A program made the translations under genes and the position numbers. This document shows, piece after piece, positions 47,190 through 59,020 of a stretch of 64,000 bases of DNA. The notes beneath the pieces were generated by a model. It worked only from the letters and a program-made list of their open reading frames with translations, ran no database searches and had not been told where the DNA came from. Source of the stretch: Dryococelus australis. Taxonomy: Eukaryota > Arthropoda > Insecta > Phasmatodea > Phasmatidae. The number at the start of each line of letters is the position of its first letter. Within the stretch, counting starts at the first letter, position 1. The DNA lies in the NCBI GenBank assembly GCA_029891345.1, contig CM056998.1, positions 172,756,332-172,820,331 on the forward strand. Direction: 5' to 3'.

Positions 47190-48413
47190 AGGCCGATTCA
47201 CACTGTAGTTAACATGGTGTTGGTTATGTTTAAATGGCTTTAACTCTGCATAATTATTTGTAAAACCGTAGCAGTGTTTGCACTGAAGTTAAGAAAAGTG
47301 CGTCGATACTATCGATGAACGGTAGGGAAGCAGTGCTACCAAATATGCGGGATCTGCGATTTGAATACCGGGTCTCCCAAATGAATATGCATACTCTTTG
47401 TATGCCAATAAAAGGGAAATTATACAGTCTGATGGGAATGCGTGTTCAGTGTATTTGACGCTACAAGGATGACTATGTTGGGTGTGCGACAGCGCGTGTT
47501 GTCAGTTCCGTTTGCAGCCACGAGCGGCTGCAACGCAACTATAGAGGAAATGGCAAAGGTAACGATGCTTTCTTGCCAGCAATGTAAGTGTTTTTAAAAA
47601 AATGTTACTGGAATTGCGAATAGCCTACATGATTAAGGGTGTTGGACAGAAAACTCGGCATTGCGCCACCATCACGTGTAAAAATGACACGATTACGGGA
47701 GAAGTTTGAGAGCGGCGGTACTGTGTATGATGTGAAGAAAGAACGGTGCGGCAGGAACAGAACGACGATGGATGGAGGAAGTGTGGAGATGTCTTGTACA
47801 CATCTACCTTTATAACTTTTATTAACATTCGTACGCATTTGACATTGTCCTTGTAGCATCAAATATGAGCAGTCTTACCATATTATCTTTAAGAGTTTCT
47901 CCGTTATTCTCGTTCAAAGAGTGTATAAATTAACATGGGTCATTTTATATACTACGTATATATACTTTTGCTAGTAAATATACATATGGGGAGCTGAATA
48001 ATTTAAAACGCTTGTATCTTGTTGCCAATATTCTCAAATCTCCTCAAGTGACGCCAATTTGGACGTGTATATTTTCTTCAGTTACACAATTTTTCAAATC
48101 TTGATTTTATTTATCATTCAAATACACACAAACGAAATAAAAAAAAGTCAACGTCTGTTGCAATCGTGGTGTAATACAAATTTTGTAGGAATATATGTGA
48201 ATACAGTAAACAAAGAAAATAATAGTCCCTTTAATATCACTGGTCGAAACTACGCTGCATTTACGTTATGTTGAAGTCAGGTCAACTTCTTGAATGAGAA
48301 ATTTAACTTGACGTCATTCTTAATTCAACGTGAATATATTGCAGTTCTATATATATATCTGAGCATAACGACTACACGAGTTCCATGTTAACTTATTCAG
48401 TGTGAATCAGCCT
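47190..48413. mobile_element. 1.2-kb terminal-inverted-repeat element, PIF/Harbinger-like ends
   Basis: The left end AGGCCGATTCACACTG and the right end CAGTGTGAATCAGCCT match at 15 of 16 positions. A second matching block (TTAACATGG) lies slightly further in. The 3-bp TAA directly flanks both ends (47187-47189 and 48414-48416), as in PIF/Harbinger elements. The interior is not a Harbinger transposase. At 47690-47800 on the plus strand it reads TRLREKFESGGTVYDVKKE, like the helix-turn-helix part of mariner/DUF4817-type transposases. So this is probably a non-autonomous or composite copy. Confidence 0.65.
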
Positions 48414-48421
48414 TAAGAGCG

Positions 48422-48453
48422 CGAGAAGGGAAGGGAAGGGAAGGGAAGGGAAG
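48422..48453 (+). repeat. (GAAGG)n microsatellite
   Basis: About six AAGGG pentamers directly right of the element's target duplication. Confidence 0.9.
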
Positions 48454-48459
48454 TTAGAA

Positions 48460-49570
48460 TCACAGCAGGAAGTAAGGAGGTGTAACAGGTGGGAAGTTGT
48501 GTGCCGGCACACCCATGAAGCCAAAGCAGTTCGAGTTAACTACCACCCACACCAGCGCCAAAACAACCTCAAATACACTGCAACTGGTTCACGCTATTAC
48601 CCAGCACATTGCGACCTCTTGATTAGTTTCCCGGTACGCACTTCAGTTTTGTGACGAAAATAACGTTTACATTGCCAAAATCATTTGTCTTCATACGTAA
48701 AAGAAGCAACATTGGTACACTAAAAGTAAACGCAAATACGTTGCTGGTATGCAAAACTTACTCCAATGCGTATATAACTATAGCACCTTTAGTAGCTGCT
48801 GACTACAATATCACATATATAAAATGGCACTGTCAGTTTTAATCACTTGTGGCTCTCATTCTAATGTATCGTATATAAATAGGTATGTACTTACTTTGAA
48901 ACATATGTACGCCATTTTTTTAAATAGTGATTTAAAAAGTGCGTATTTAGCTGTGATCTACCTATAGAGATCTTGTGACAAACTGCAGAAACATGTTGTT
49001 TCTATTTTTAATATTCTTGGGGATATAGAAGTCAATCGTTATCATAGCAGTTCCTGCGTTGAAAATGATGATTCCCGATGCAATGCGTAAATAAATAATT
49101 TCCATCTAACTGTATGAAAGAAGCGAATACATGTAATTATCTCCGCGATTGTGGCACCAAGTTTTTCGTTCCGCCGACAGAGGTCAGTTAAGTAGTCGCA
49201 TTGGACATGGACAAAAGTGAATATCAAATAGAATACCTTACTTCTTTTTCTGTTGCTGAAATCGAACATGTCCTACAAGCACGTGGTTACACATGCGACA
49301 AGACGATTAAAACCGGACAGCCAATCAAATGCAAGACACGTCTGACGTCAGCACGAAAACTGTGGCACAACCAGCGGGTTTGGATTAGGATCAATTTGTG
49401 ATGCTGTTTGTGTAGACAATTCTACGAGGAATTTCAATGAAACAAGTCGCACTCTTGTAGCGATTATTCTCTTAGCATATTCGGTTCATATCTCGAAAAC
49501 GATCATTTCCGCATTTTCAACCTCTTTATGGGCCTATTTTCTGCGAACGCGTCAAATTTACATAGTTCTA
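48460..49570. other. Gene-free stretch
   Basis: No supported gene. A plus-strand frame at 49201-49401 (MDMDKSEYQIEYLTSFSVAE...) has no recognised family. Confidence 0.4.
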
Positions 49571-49577
49571 GCGTCGT

Positions 49578-49807
49578 GGGGCCACGGTGGCTGAGCGGTT
49601 AGCCTGCTCACCTACCACCAAGTCGAACCGGGTTCAATCCTCGGCCGGGTCACCGGATTTCCACATATGGGAATCGTGTCGGACGATGCCATTTGTCGGC
49701 GGGTTTTCTCGGGGATCTCCCCTATCCCCCGCCCCTTCCTCTTCAGTCACTCACCATAGTAGCGTGAAGTACTCATAACAGTGTGTATAACCTTACAAAA
49801 AGAAATA
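49578..49807 (+). mobile_element. SINE, family A, full-length copy
   Basis: The best copy of the family. The tRNA-like head has an A-box (GTGGCTGAGCGGTTAGC) and a B-box (CGGGTTCAATCCTCG) followed by GCCGGGTCAC. The body has TGGGAATCGTGTCGGACGAT, CGGCGGGTTTTCTCGGGG and a C-rich link. The tail has CGTGAAGTACTCATAACAG and a short A-rich end. Pol III would read it from the internal boxes. Other copies: 21108, 22345 (minus), 57605 (minus), 63875. Confidence 0.9.
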
Positions 49808-49809
49808 GT

Positions 49810-51925
49810 TCGTTTCACTTTCACTACAGTGGATAATTTAGATTGTTAAAACGGAAAAGTTGTTTTATTACCATGTAGCGATTTAGTTAAATTTCTGCAC
49901 TCTTGGCCACCATCACATTTGCTAAATTTCCATTTTGTCCACCGCCTTTGAAAACAGTTCATTTTACGAGTTCCTTGTAAGTGGTGCCGTAAAATTATGC
50001 TCGTTATGTAAATTACCGTGCTGTAAATTCAAGCAGCCACGTTGAAAATGTGTTCATTGTCCCTCAATTTTGGTCATTCTGGCGTTCACTTCAATGCACG
50101 TTTTGTAGCGCAGCTTATATATATTTATGTATATATATATCAAATGTTCCGGCTGTTTGTTTTAAACAAACGAATTAGACAAAAAGCTTAGTTTTTAATT
50201 AAGTTTTTTTTTTTTTTTTAATCTGGTTGGAAACTGGAATTTAGACTTAAATCAATTCTCTTATTCATAAATAATGAATGGAAATTCGCTACGAAAACTA
50301 GCCATTCTTGGCGATACATCGAAAAGATACCTTGAATGATTTTAACAGGTGACCTTGACCACGTAACTCCCCCATCTATCCTGAACGGATTTTGCTGATA
50401 ATGAGGTCGTTCCCTTAAAGTATCTAGGAATAAATGTCATTATTGATTGTGTCTATTCTTTATACTGATTTACATTGTCACTTAGCAATCGTATACTATT
50501 CATTACAGTAATATTATATTACTTAATAATGTTATGGCCGCAACAATTCCGTACATCTGGGGGAAAAAAAGCAATTTATGCAGACAAGATAAGAGGCTGT
50601 CATGCGCACTGATTTTTTTCAAAGTGTACTTGTAAGTAATTATTCTTGAATCTGCTCGCATTTTCAATGTGCCGTGTATTTGCTCATAAAAGTATTACTC
50701 TTTATTTTTTAAAAACGAAAGTAAATCCTAATGAAAATATTGACACCCATGAACACATGCATAAACGTAAAGTATCTTCTTACAGTGAACGAAGAATCAT
50801 GAAAACTTAGCATTTAAAGATAATCTACTTGAACCACTTTTCAGCAAATCCGTTAATGATATAAATGAGTCTTCTGTCCCGTAGTTTTATATAGTTATAC
50901 AAAATATTAAGTACTGGAGTTTTTATTCGTATTAAATGTATATACCTCGTTATTTCTTGTTGTATTATTATTTTTGCATTACACATTTGGTAATATTTGT
51001 TCTGTGCTCATGTATTATTTATTTTCTTGATTCCACTCATGTTTATAATCTTTGGACTGTAATTTTGTACTGTTTGTATTGTTTTGACGAGATCTGTGGC
51101 AAGCGAAGTACAACAAATAAATAAAACTAACTATAGCTGTGTAGAAAAGAATAAACAAAATAAATGAACACAGCCAGTCTCGTGTTTTTAACTACAGGTG
51201 TCACAATGGATATAGAAGAAGACTATATTCAATTGGATCATTGCACTTGACTGTACAACACGCAGGGTTTATCAAGTAATAGTATCGACACTACCACAAT
51301 TGTCACACAAGAGAAGTATTTAAGGTACATATATTAAAAAGCGCGTAATTTGTAACATTGCATAATATAATGCTTGTATTTATTTAGTTATGTTTTTCAA
51401 AAATTATGTAATATAGTATATTATTAATTCAATTTAATGTTTTTTCCATTCTGAAATCTTTGAAATGCAAATTAAAAAAAAAAAAAAAAAAGCAAGACGA
51501 TGATAGAAATGATTAAGATTGTATGTAATTGAATATCAATAACATTGTGTTTAGACATATTTTTAATAATTAATTTTATGAACATCCATTTCAGCTATAA
51601 AATTATAACTTTTATGTCTTAGATGGAGTAATTATTAAAACTATATTTCAACATTATTAAAAAATAAATATTTTTATTACTTACAATTACAATAATTATT
51701 ATGACGATCTTTCATGATTATCTTTTTTTTTTGTAATGTGTACTTTATTTGAAGTATTAAAATGGAAATACCCTTAAATTTTAATTTGAAAGTGACACTC
51801 CAAATAAAAACTTTTAAAGTATTAAAACAATTTAATTCTAGCAAATTATAATACATTGTTACAAAATACACTTTCTCTTCTTCTGTTTGCAAAGTAATTC
51901 ATACTACTGTGACAATTTTCGTAAT
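49810..51925. other. Gene-free AT-rich stretch
   Basis: No gene. A poly-T run lies near 50204-50219 and a poly-A run near 51475-51491. 50930-51130 ends in AACAAATAAATAAAAC and could be the 3' tail of an unrecognised retroelement. Confidence 0.4.
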
Positions 51926-51929
51926 GATT

Positions 51930-52143
51930 GTAAAACGGTAAAGTGAGAACTTTTGTAATAATAGTCAATAAATATATTTTATTTTAGCCTTAGACGTTAA
52001 CTTCAGAGAGCGTTGGAATTTAAACACTGGGTTTATTGCTTATATGGCAACGATTATTTAAAAACATTGATAATGGATAAAAATTGACTGAAAGTAAAAA
52101 GGAACTAAGGCCTTAAAGAACTCACTTTACCGTGAACGGCCTA
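51930..52143. mobile_element. Short variant bounded by GTTCACGG terminal repeats
   Basis: The left end AACGGTAAAGTGAGAACTTT and the right end AACTCACTTTACCGTGAACG are family-like termini. The ~170 bases between them do not match the interior of the 415-bp copies. It may be a different subfamily or a recombinant. Confidence 0.55.
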
Positions 52144-52149
52144 TAATGA

Positions 52150-52880
52150 AATTTACTGATTGTACAGCCAGGTGCAGTACTCCACTGGAAGATACACTAC
52201 TTCTGCCTGAAGGCTTAGGGACTAAATATCACTTCAGGCATAGTACTGATTGAAGTGCTAGTATAACTGTTTAGTAGTAAGGTTTTTTTTAAACAAAGAC
52301 AAAACTAAATGATAATTTTAAACATTTAAACGCGATAAGAACCCTCATCGTTTAGTTTGAGTAACTCACTTTACTAACTGAACTACAACACACTTCGGGA
52401 AGTTCTGCCTGAACTACAGTAATTACACCATACTGCGGCCACTGTTACGTTTCTCAGAGTTTAAGTAACGCTATTAAGATCTTAATACTGGTACTCTGTA
52501 TATCTGTAACAACTTAAACTATAATAATGCAGTATCTTACTTAATAAAGCCTTGAATTAGACGGCTTCTGTTCATCCTAACTGTAGTTATGCAATTTTAT
52601 TACACAATTCGTCAAAGGAAATTTTAACAGCCAAAATCCCACAGCTGTGCTGTTCGCACAGATTAGTAAAACGATCCAACATTGTGAGTAAAAAAGGTGT
52701 GCTATTTGAGCGATACTGCGATAGTAAATCAGTGTGTCTCGTATTCTTTACTTAAGGTTGAAGCCGCTGAAAGGAGAAACTGGGATTTGATCGGTTACAC
52801 CTATTGTACGTTTGACCAAAAATGGCAGACGATTATACCCAGTGCCTATTGTGCCATAAGAATAATCGACTTTACGTAAC
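52150..52880. other. Unassigned stretch
   Basis: No gene. ACT-rich words (GTACTGAT, AACTACA) give a slightly repetitive look without a fixed period. Confidence 0.35.
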
Positions 52881-54136
52881 ACAGATATCCATCCCCCCCC
52901 CCCTTCCACAAAAAAACCAACCAATCACTCTTCGCTCCAAATATCTCCCCGCCATTTACTCGCCATAGCTCGATCCCCGTTAACATCCACAACTCACAAA
53001 TCTACCACCCGAATCTTCACCCCCTCCCCTCAGCCATACCTCGCCCAGGCTAAACCCACACCGCCCTCCCCCTCTCTGAACGAATTCCAACCCTTTCCTG
53101 CCGAGACTGGCTCCTCCCAAGACTGGCTCCTGCCGAGACTAATACCTACAAAACTGGGTAGAACAGGGGTTAAAACAAACCAGAAAAACCAACCGACCAC
53201 GTCGCAAACCTATATCAACTGTCGATGACGACCAATATCGAAAAAAGTCGCCTGAAACGAATCTCGTTGCTAACCTCTTGGCACAAAAGTTTCGCAAAAC
53301 TTTGTAAAATCTTAGCAAAATTTGCTTCGCAAATATTTCCATAATATTCGCAAACATTCGCAAAATCTTCGAATATCATAACAAATTCTTCGCAAATCTT
53401 CGCAAAATATCTCACCGACAGCTAACCATGCCAAAGTACCATACCAGTCGAAAAGACAAACCGACTGACCAGGCCAACAAACCATACAGATGGAACACAC
53501 CAACCATACAGACCAATCATATTAGCAGATCACATGAACGAACCATACCAGCTGGCCATATTAATTGAATACATCAATCACACATAACAAACATCCATTT
53601 CACCCAACCAAACCCACAACCCAACAAGACCGAATGGGGATACCAACCAGTAAGACCGACCACACGAACCGACAATACTAGTCAGCCATACCATCCCATC
53701 GTGCCATCCAGCCATATAAATTATCTGTACAGACCAACCATACGAGTCATCCATACCAGCCAATCACTTGAAACAGCTATGCCAAACCACCATATGAACT
53801 GCTCATTCTAGCTGGCCATAAGAACCAACCATACCAGGCAACTATTGGAACAAACCATAGGAGCCACCCATACAAAATCACGATACCAGCTTAAAATACA
53901 AAACAGCAATCAGTCAACAAACTCCGAATCCATACGAATCGCCCATACCAAACGACTATTCCAGCCGACCAGACTAACAACAATCATGATCAGCCAATTA
54001 TAACAACCATCTATGCCTACCTGCCATACAGACTGACCATTACAAATACACTGGAACTAAGGTCCATAAAAAAGGACCATACCAGAAGACCAGACCTACC
54101 AACCAGACCAACCAACCATACTTACAATCCATACTA

Positions 54137-54837
54137 CAGTGCTCAAAACATAAATTTGGTTACATCATTAGATGTTCTGAACTATGTTGAATGAACGCAT
54201 AGTTTGATGTGTCTTGGACTATTACGGCAATAACACATTCTCTTTACATAACAAAGGACGCCACTGTCATCCGGATGTTTGATAGATTGCCTATGGAGTT
54301 GAATCTGCAGCATTCATGAATGATTATGCATGATGCCTACATTGTCGGGAGATTCTTTCAGGAGTACCAGATGCAACGAATGGAGTGGCCATCCAGAAGT
54401 CCCCACGTGAATCCGATAAAACACGTCTGGGACCAACTAGAGCAACGCATCCGAGAGAGAAAATCCCCACCCCAAACACTACAAGCCCTTGAAGACAACC
54501 TTTTGGAATAATGGGGATGTCTGCCTAAACTGAACATGCGCCATATTGTCAGTAGCATGAGAAGTCGCAGTGAAGCTGTTACCCATGTGAAGGGTGGCAA
54601 TACACCTTATTAAGATGCTTAATTACCATGTGGCTATTTTCGTGTATGAGCAAGGACCATTTTATTTTTCGACACATTGTACAATGACATCATGTATTGA
54701 GAGTCCAAAGAATGATTTTTATTACAATTCTTAATTGTTGCTAATAAGAGGGTTTGTTTTCAATGCGTGCCTGTTTTCATTTCAATATATATGTGTATCA
54801 TGCGGGTATGAACATCAAATGTCTTTTTTGAGCAATG
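54137..54837 (+). mobile_element. Tc1-like element, internally deleted
   Basis: 701 bp with inverted ends (left CAGTGCTCAAAACATAAATT, right GACATTTGATGTTC-side ending TTTTTTGAGCAATG). TA precedes the left end; the right TA is changed to TG. The plus-strand frame 54320-54511 holds the C-terminal catalytic region: HIVG-like DAYIVGRFFQEYQMQRMEWP followed by SRSPHVNPIKHVWDQL, with D-to-H and E-to-K changes in the usual SPDLNPIEHVW motif. It continues, after a stop, to RHIVSSMRSRSEAVTHVKGG and a terminal stop near 54612. The N-terminal two thirds are missing. Confidence 0.85.
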
Positions 54838-55969
54838 TGGCCAACGACTGACTACACCAAACACTGATTTCAATCAAGACTGGCTCCTGCCATGACCATT
54901 TACTGTCAAACCTACTAGACAAATTGGCAAGACCATCCATATGTACCAACAGATGATGACGACCTAGCTCGAAAAAAGTCGCCCAATATGAATCTCGCAT
55001 TTAAACTCTTCATGCAAAAACTTAGCAAAATTTTGGGAAATATTCGCAGAACCTTTGTAAATCTATGAAGAATCTTCACGATACTTCGCATACACTTCAT
55101 GAGTCTTCGCACAACATTTAACTTACAGCCAACCATACTAAAGGACCATGCTAGTCGACAAGACCAACCAACAGACCACACTGACCAACCATGCCGACTA
55201 ACCATTACTATCCTGCCATACCACACGACAGTACCACCCATCGAGGCCAACCAACCATCTAGATCAGACAAACACACCGACTAACCACACTGACCAAGGG
55301 CTGACTCCACACAAAACTGACTCCGCCCAAAACTTACTCCTCTCAAGAATGACTTTATCTAAGAAAGGCTTCTACTGAGATTATCTCCAGCCAAACTTAC
55401 TATATTGATTTGCATAAAATTAGCAAGATATTCACAAATATAAGGAAATCTTCGCAGAATCTTTGCAATTCTTTACGAAAATTTCGTAAATCGCTTTAAA
55501 GTCTTCGGGCAAACTTCACAAATCACCTCACCCACAACTGGTCATACCAGCCAACCATACCCACCCACCATATTAGCCAACGACTGACTCCACCCAAGAA
55601 TGACCCCACCCAAGACTAGTTCTACCCAAGATTAACTCCATCCAAAACTTATGCCATCCAAGACTGGCTCCACCCAAAACTGGCTCCACCCGAGAAAGAC
55701 ACCACCCAAAACTAATTCTTGTTGAGACCAACTCCTACCTATTAGTCTAGATCAATGAACGAGATCAACCGGCAAGACCGACCGACCACACCAATTATCC
55801 ATGCAAACAGGCGAAGATTTTCATTCTCGAAACCGATAACATAATACCTGAATTCATTCTTGAACTCTTCATGCAAAGCGTTATGCAACTTTGCAAAATA
55901 TCCTTAAAAATCTCACCCATCGCGATCATGCGAATGGTGTAGTGAGTATTATAAATCATGAGAAGCACA

Positions 55970-56165
55970 TCGCGAGTGATGTCGAGAACCAATTTGCAAA
56001 CTACTTTACATCCTTCAAAGTATGTCGCGAACACTGCTGCGAACCATGACAAGAGCTACGAAATATTCATCAAAGTGTGTCGTGGACCATGTCACGAACC
56101 AGAATGCGAGCTACGGAAAGTGTCTCAAAGTATGTTGTTAGCCACATCATTGAGCAATTTGTGAC
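55970..56165 (+). repeat. ~54-bp degenerate tandem repeat
   Basis: Three to four units start TGTCG(A/C/T)G(A/G)ACCA and contain GCGA-CTAC and TTCA(A)AGT(A/G)TG. They lie at the right edge of the composite array and grade into the frame at 56125-56595. Confidence 0.6.
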
Positions 56166-56595
56166 GAGCCTCGGTTGGCCGATCGGCGAATAAATTGTCC
56201 TCTAAAAAGAAACGCGAGACCTCATGGGTGAAGATGGAGGCACCGCATTGGTCTTTAGCTTCGTCGGGGAAGAAGATGAGGTCTTGGTGGAATGCTAAAA
56301 CTCGAAAACCTGTGTGGATGGGGAACCAACAATTATACGCGTTATTACATGGCCATATACTCGACTTCACTGTCTTATGAATACTAGAGCATAAGGAAGT
56401 TCTTTTTGGTATTGGCGGAGAATCCTGCAGGGTGTATCGGATGTCGAAAGCACCGAGGTCTAGCGACACAAGTAATACTTCACTGTTTTCTTTTCTATAT
56501 TCTATGACGCTTAATTTGTACTTAAAAACGATACAAACTGATACGGTGAAGAAAACACAACAATATTGTAGCACAAACACGAAATAAACATTCAT
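56125..56595 (-). CDS. Unrecognised 156-codon open frame
   Basis: An ATG-started minus-strand frame. Residues 1-28 are hydrophobic (MNVYFVFVLQYCCVFFTVSV and on) and could pass for a signal anchor. The rest is mixed and contains LLVSLDLGAFDIRYTLQDSP, AFHQDLIFFPDEAKDQCGAS and HEVSRFFLEDNLFADRPTEA. The soluble part looks protein-like in composition, and the region is GC-richer than its flanks. No family is recognised. It runs into tandem repeats at its 3' end, so it could equally be part of an unidentified transposon or a chance frame. Confidence 0.3.
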   Translation of the reverse strand: MNVYFVFVLQYCCVFFTVSVCIVFKYKLSVIEYRKENSEVLLVSLDLGAFDIRYTLQDSPPIPKRTSLCSSIHKTVKSSIWPCNNAYNCWFPIHTGFRVLAFHQDLIFFPDEAKDQCGASIFTHEVSRFFLEDNLFADRPTEARHKLLNDVANNIL

Positions 56596-56712
56596 AGAAA
56601 AACATCAATTTACTCTCAAGAACAGCAGAAAAAAAAAGGAAAGATGTCAGAGGTGGCAGAAAATAATGTGCCGCTCGAGTGACACTACGTATGACAGGGT
56701 TATCGATTGCCG

Positions 56713-57451
56713 CACTGAGAAAAAGGTTTTGTTGAATCAAACAAAGTTTGTTTCGTGCAACCAATTAATTGTTTCTATAGGGGCAATAAAGCGCAATTTT
56801 TTAAACTAAATTATTTTGTTGTGCTTATTTGCTTGCGCATGACAAAGATTGAGTTGGTGCAAATCAAGATTTGTTTGGCTCTATATGTATTAAACAATTT
56901 CAGTTAACATAAACAAAAAATAACAAGCCCGACTGCGATTGGAACTTTGATCAGCTTAAGCAATCTCAGCTAACGTTACTACCGATAAAAGCAGATGCTC
57001 TTTAAAACAAAAACAAAAAAAAACTATTGGTAACGTTCGCATATAAATATTAACAGTTTTGCAGCTTTATTTCATAGTTTATAGTTTAACTTGTGTTATT
57101 AGCGGGTTTTTATGTGTACCATTATTAAACATGAATGAATTCATTAAACCACTGTTACTAACCTAATTGTCGCAACAAATGTAACTATCTAGCTCTGTTT
57201 TCAAATGAAGACAATCAATTGATTGGCCAAACAAATATATAGTTGAGTCAACAAAATAGGTTGTTGACAGTCTAATTTCTTTTTCCCAAAACAGAGGATT
57301 CGTATATTCAAGCGCGATTTTTGGTTAGATGAACACAATAAGTTTTGTTGCATTCGAGTTTCTTTTCTCAACAAAATATTTTGTGGGGGAAACTAAATAT
57401 ATTTTTTTTTGCCCTGGCCAAACAAATATTTGGTTTGCTGTTCTCTCAGTG
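56713..57451. mobile_element. CACTG-ended element, 739 bp
   Basis: The left end CACTGAGAAAAAGG and the right end CTGTTCTCTCAGTG form inverted termini sharing CACTGAGAg/aAA. CG lies on both outer sides, a possible 2-bp target duplication. The subterminal regions are packed with AACAAA and TTTGTT words in both orientations (for example CAACAAAATATTTTGTGG). No transposase is encoded. The CACTG ends recall EnSpm/CACTA-like animal elements, but the class is unproven. Confidence 0.65.
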
Positions 57452-57604
57452 CGCGTTGGGTTGGGTGTCAAAATTGTGACGAAAAGAAAGGATCTCGGCT
57501 CTAATTAACGAGTGGTGCATTTGGAAAACAGTATATTATAAACACCCTGGTTGATTGTGAGAGTGATAATGAACCAATAGTTAAATGAAGACCTAGCTGT
57601 TAAG

Positions 57605-57870
57605 GACCCTAAATAATTTCTGGAGAAAATAATATTTTATTAGGGAGTGGAGAAATTTTGGGCGGCTCTTAACATCGTGTTCTTGATAACCGAAGAGAGT
57701 GCAACGCCAAAATACAAGGACGGGGGAAACGGGATATTCCCGAGAAAACCCGTCGAACAGTAGCATTAGCCGGCACGATTCCCACTTGCGAAGATCCGGA
57801 GTGACCCGGCCGGGGATTGAACCCGGTTCGCCTTGGTGGGATGCGAGCGGGTAGTGGGATGCGAGCGGGG
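57605..57870 (-). mobile_element. SINE, family A, with rearranged head
   Basis: On the minus strand the body is intact (GGGAATCGTGCCGGCTAATG, CGACGGGTTTTCTCGGGAAT, CACGATGTTAAGAGCCGCCC), and the B-box region GAACCGGGTTCAATCCCCGG is sharp. The head is replaced by two direct copies of CCCGCTCGCATCCCAC, and no A-box is left. A small duplication during insertion or replication slippage is likely. Confidence 0.8.
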
Positions 57871-58085
57871 TAATGTAAGTTGTATGTTGGGGCCGGAAGA
57901 AGAAGGGAGGGGGGTGGATTTCGAACTCATATTGGCAACCTTCCTCACATATAATTTCATACATCATTAAATCAATACATCCGCATGTCATAAAATGTCA
58001 TATACATATGCTTTGAAGGCAGTTTTCGCGTATGAAATAGCATTCAGTGAGATACAAATATACTTTTTTTATGTTGTATACATTT

Positions 58086-58094
<9 letters not shown>

Positions 58095-58147
<53 letters not shown>
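58095..58147. repeat. (TA)n microsatellite
   Basis: More than 50 bases of TA dinucleotides preceded by GTGTGTGT. Confidence 0.95.
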
Positions 58148-58149
<2 letters not shown>

Positions 58150-58479
58150 GTTCTTCATAAGAGTATGCATAAAAATAATTTAGTTTGTTCACCATTCAAA
58201 TGTTAACAGTATTAAACGTTCATGTTAAAATAATACACCGTAGTCCTGGACAATGGGTGTGTAACTGGATACGTTTTGTATTAAGATAATATTAAGGCCA
58301 GTATTTCAGGAAATAAACTATAAATATTGGAATGATAGAGGTGCGTTTATAAATGAAATGTTTTATGAAATAACTGAAATGAGATTTATGTGCCATAAAT
58401 AAACTGAGAATCCTGAATATATACAATTTTTTAAAAAATTCTATATTGTCTAAAAGTATAAGCTCCATGTACTTATATC

Positions 58480-59020
58480 ATTTTCACCTGATTCACACAA
58501 ATAAAGCATTTGCATTGATTTAGATTTATGTGTGTTTATTTAAAAGCCCATATATTTTTACTGGGAGTGATACAAGTTACTGTTACATAAAATACAACAT
58601 TTGAATGCAAATACAGTTAACTCGCGGTATCTTCACAGTTTTTGAATTATACTTTTGAAAAATCATGTCACGTATCACGTGTTTCGTTGTTTCCTAAAGG
58701 CTTCATGTATGACAAGCGTCCTATACTTCTTTTAGCATTAAAGTATTTTATATTTTGTTAAAGGAAACTTTGAAACATATTTATCTGTAAATTATATTTC
58801 ATTTATAACTACTGTGTATAAAAACAGAGCCTGGTAACAAATAATCCTTGTGCAAAATATTATTAAACTTCGAGGGCACAAATAAGTTGCGCTATTTCTT
58901 TGCTGTAATTTTTCTATGGTTGGTTAAGCTTTGTTTTCATGAAACGGAGGAATAGCCTGTAGGTAGAACTTGAGCAGGACTTGTAAAAAGTCGACAGTAA
59001 CAATGAATGGACTATATCTA
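58480..59020 (+). repeat. Dispersed repeat, copy 2 (GGAGGAATA family)
   Basis: Shares TGCAAAATATTATTA, CGGAGGAATA-CC-GTAGAAC and AATGAATGGAC with copy 1. Its 5' part (CTCGCGGTATC, TTTGAAAAAT) matches copy 3. The class is unknown. Confidence 0.45.

Larger units (their letters stand above)
52885..56165 (+). repeat. CA-rich composite array with TTCGCAAA modules
   Basis: A degenerate long-period array. Three modules recur: (1) GACTGGCTCC(T/A)-CC(G/A)AGACT tandem words (53110, 54880, 55570-55700); (2) AAAAAAGTCGCC followed by ATGAATCTCG-like sequence, then A-rich DNA full of TTCGCAAA and CTTCGCA words (53240-53410, 54975-55115, 55400-55530, in part 55860-55910); (3) ACCAACCATACCAGCC-like G-poor stretches (53430-54130, 55125-55290). 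The order repeats with a spacing of several hundred bases. The third module is also the substance of 10020-10900. A Tc1 copy (54137-54837) interrupts it. Confidence 0.75.

Noticed and set aside
48422-48453. Telomere-like repeat
   Set aside because: The pentamer is AAGGG, not the insect TTAGG, and it is a short internal run.
50936-51124. Small hydrophobic protein of 62 codons
   Set aside because: AT-rich composition alone yields such Tyr/Phe/Leu/Cys frames, and it ends in an A-rich retroelement-like tail.
53139-53763. Overlapping minus-strand frames rich in Trp, Gly and Phe
   Set aside because: They are produced by the CA-rich array read in reverse (TGG and TTC words).
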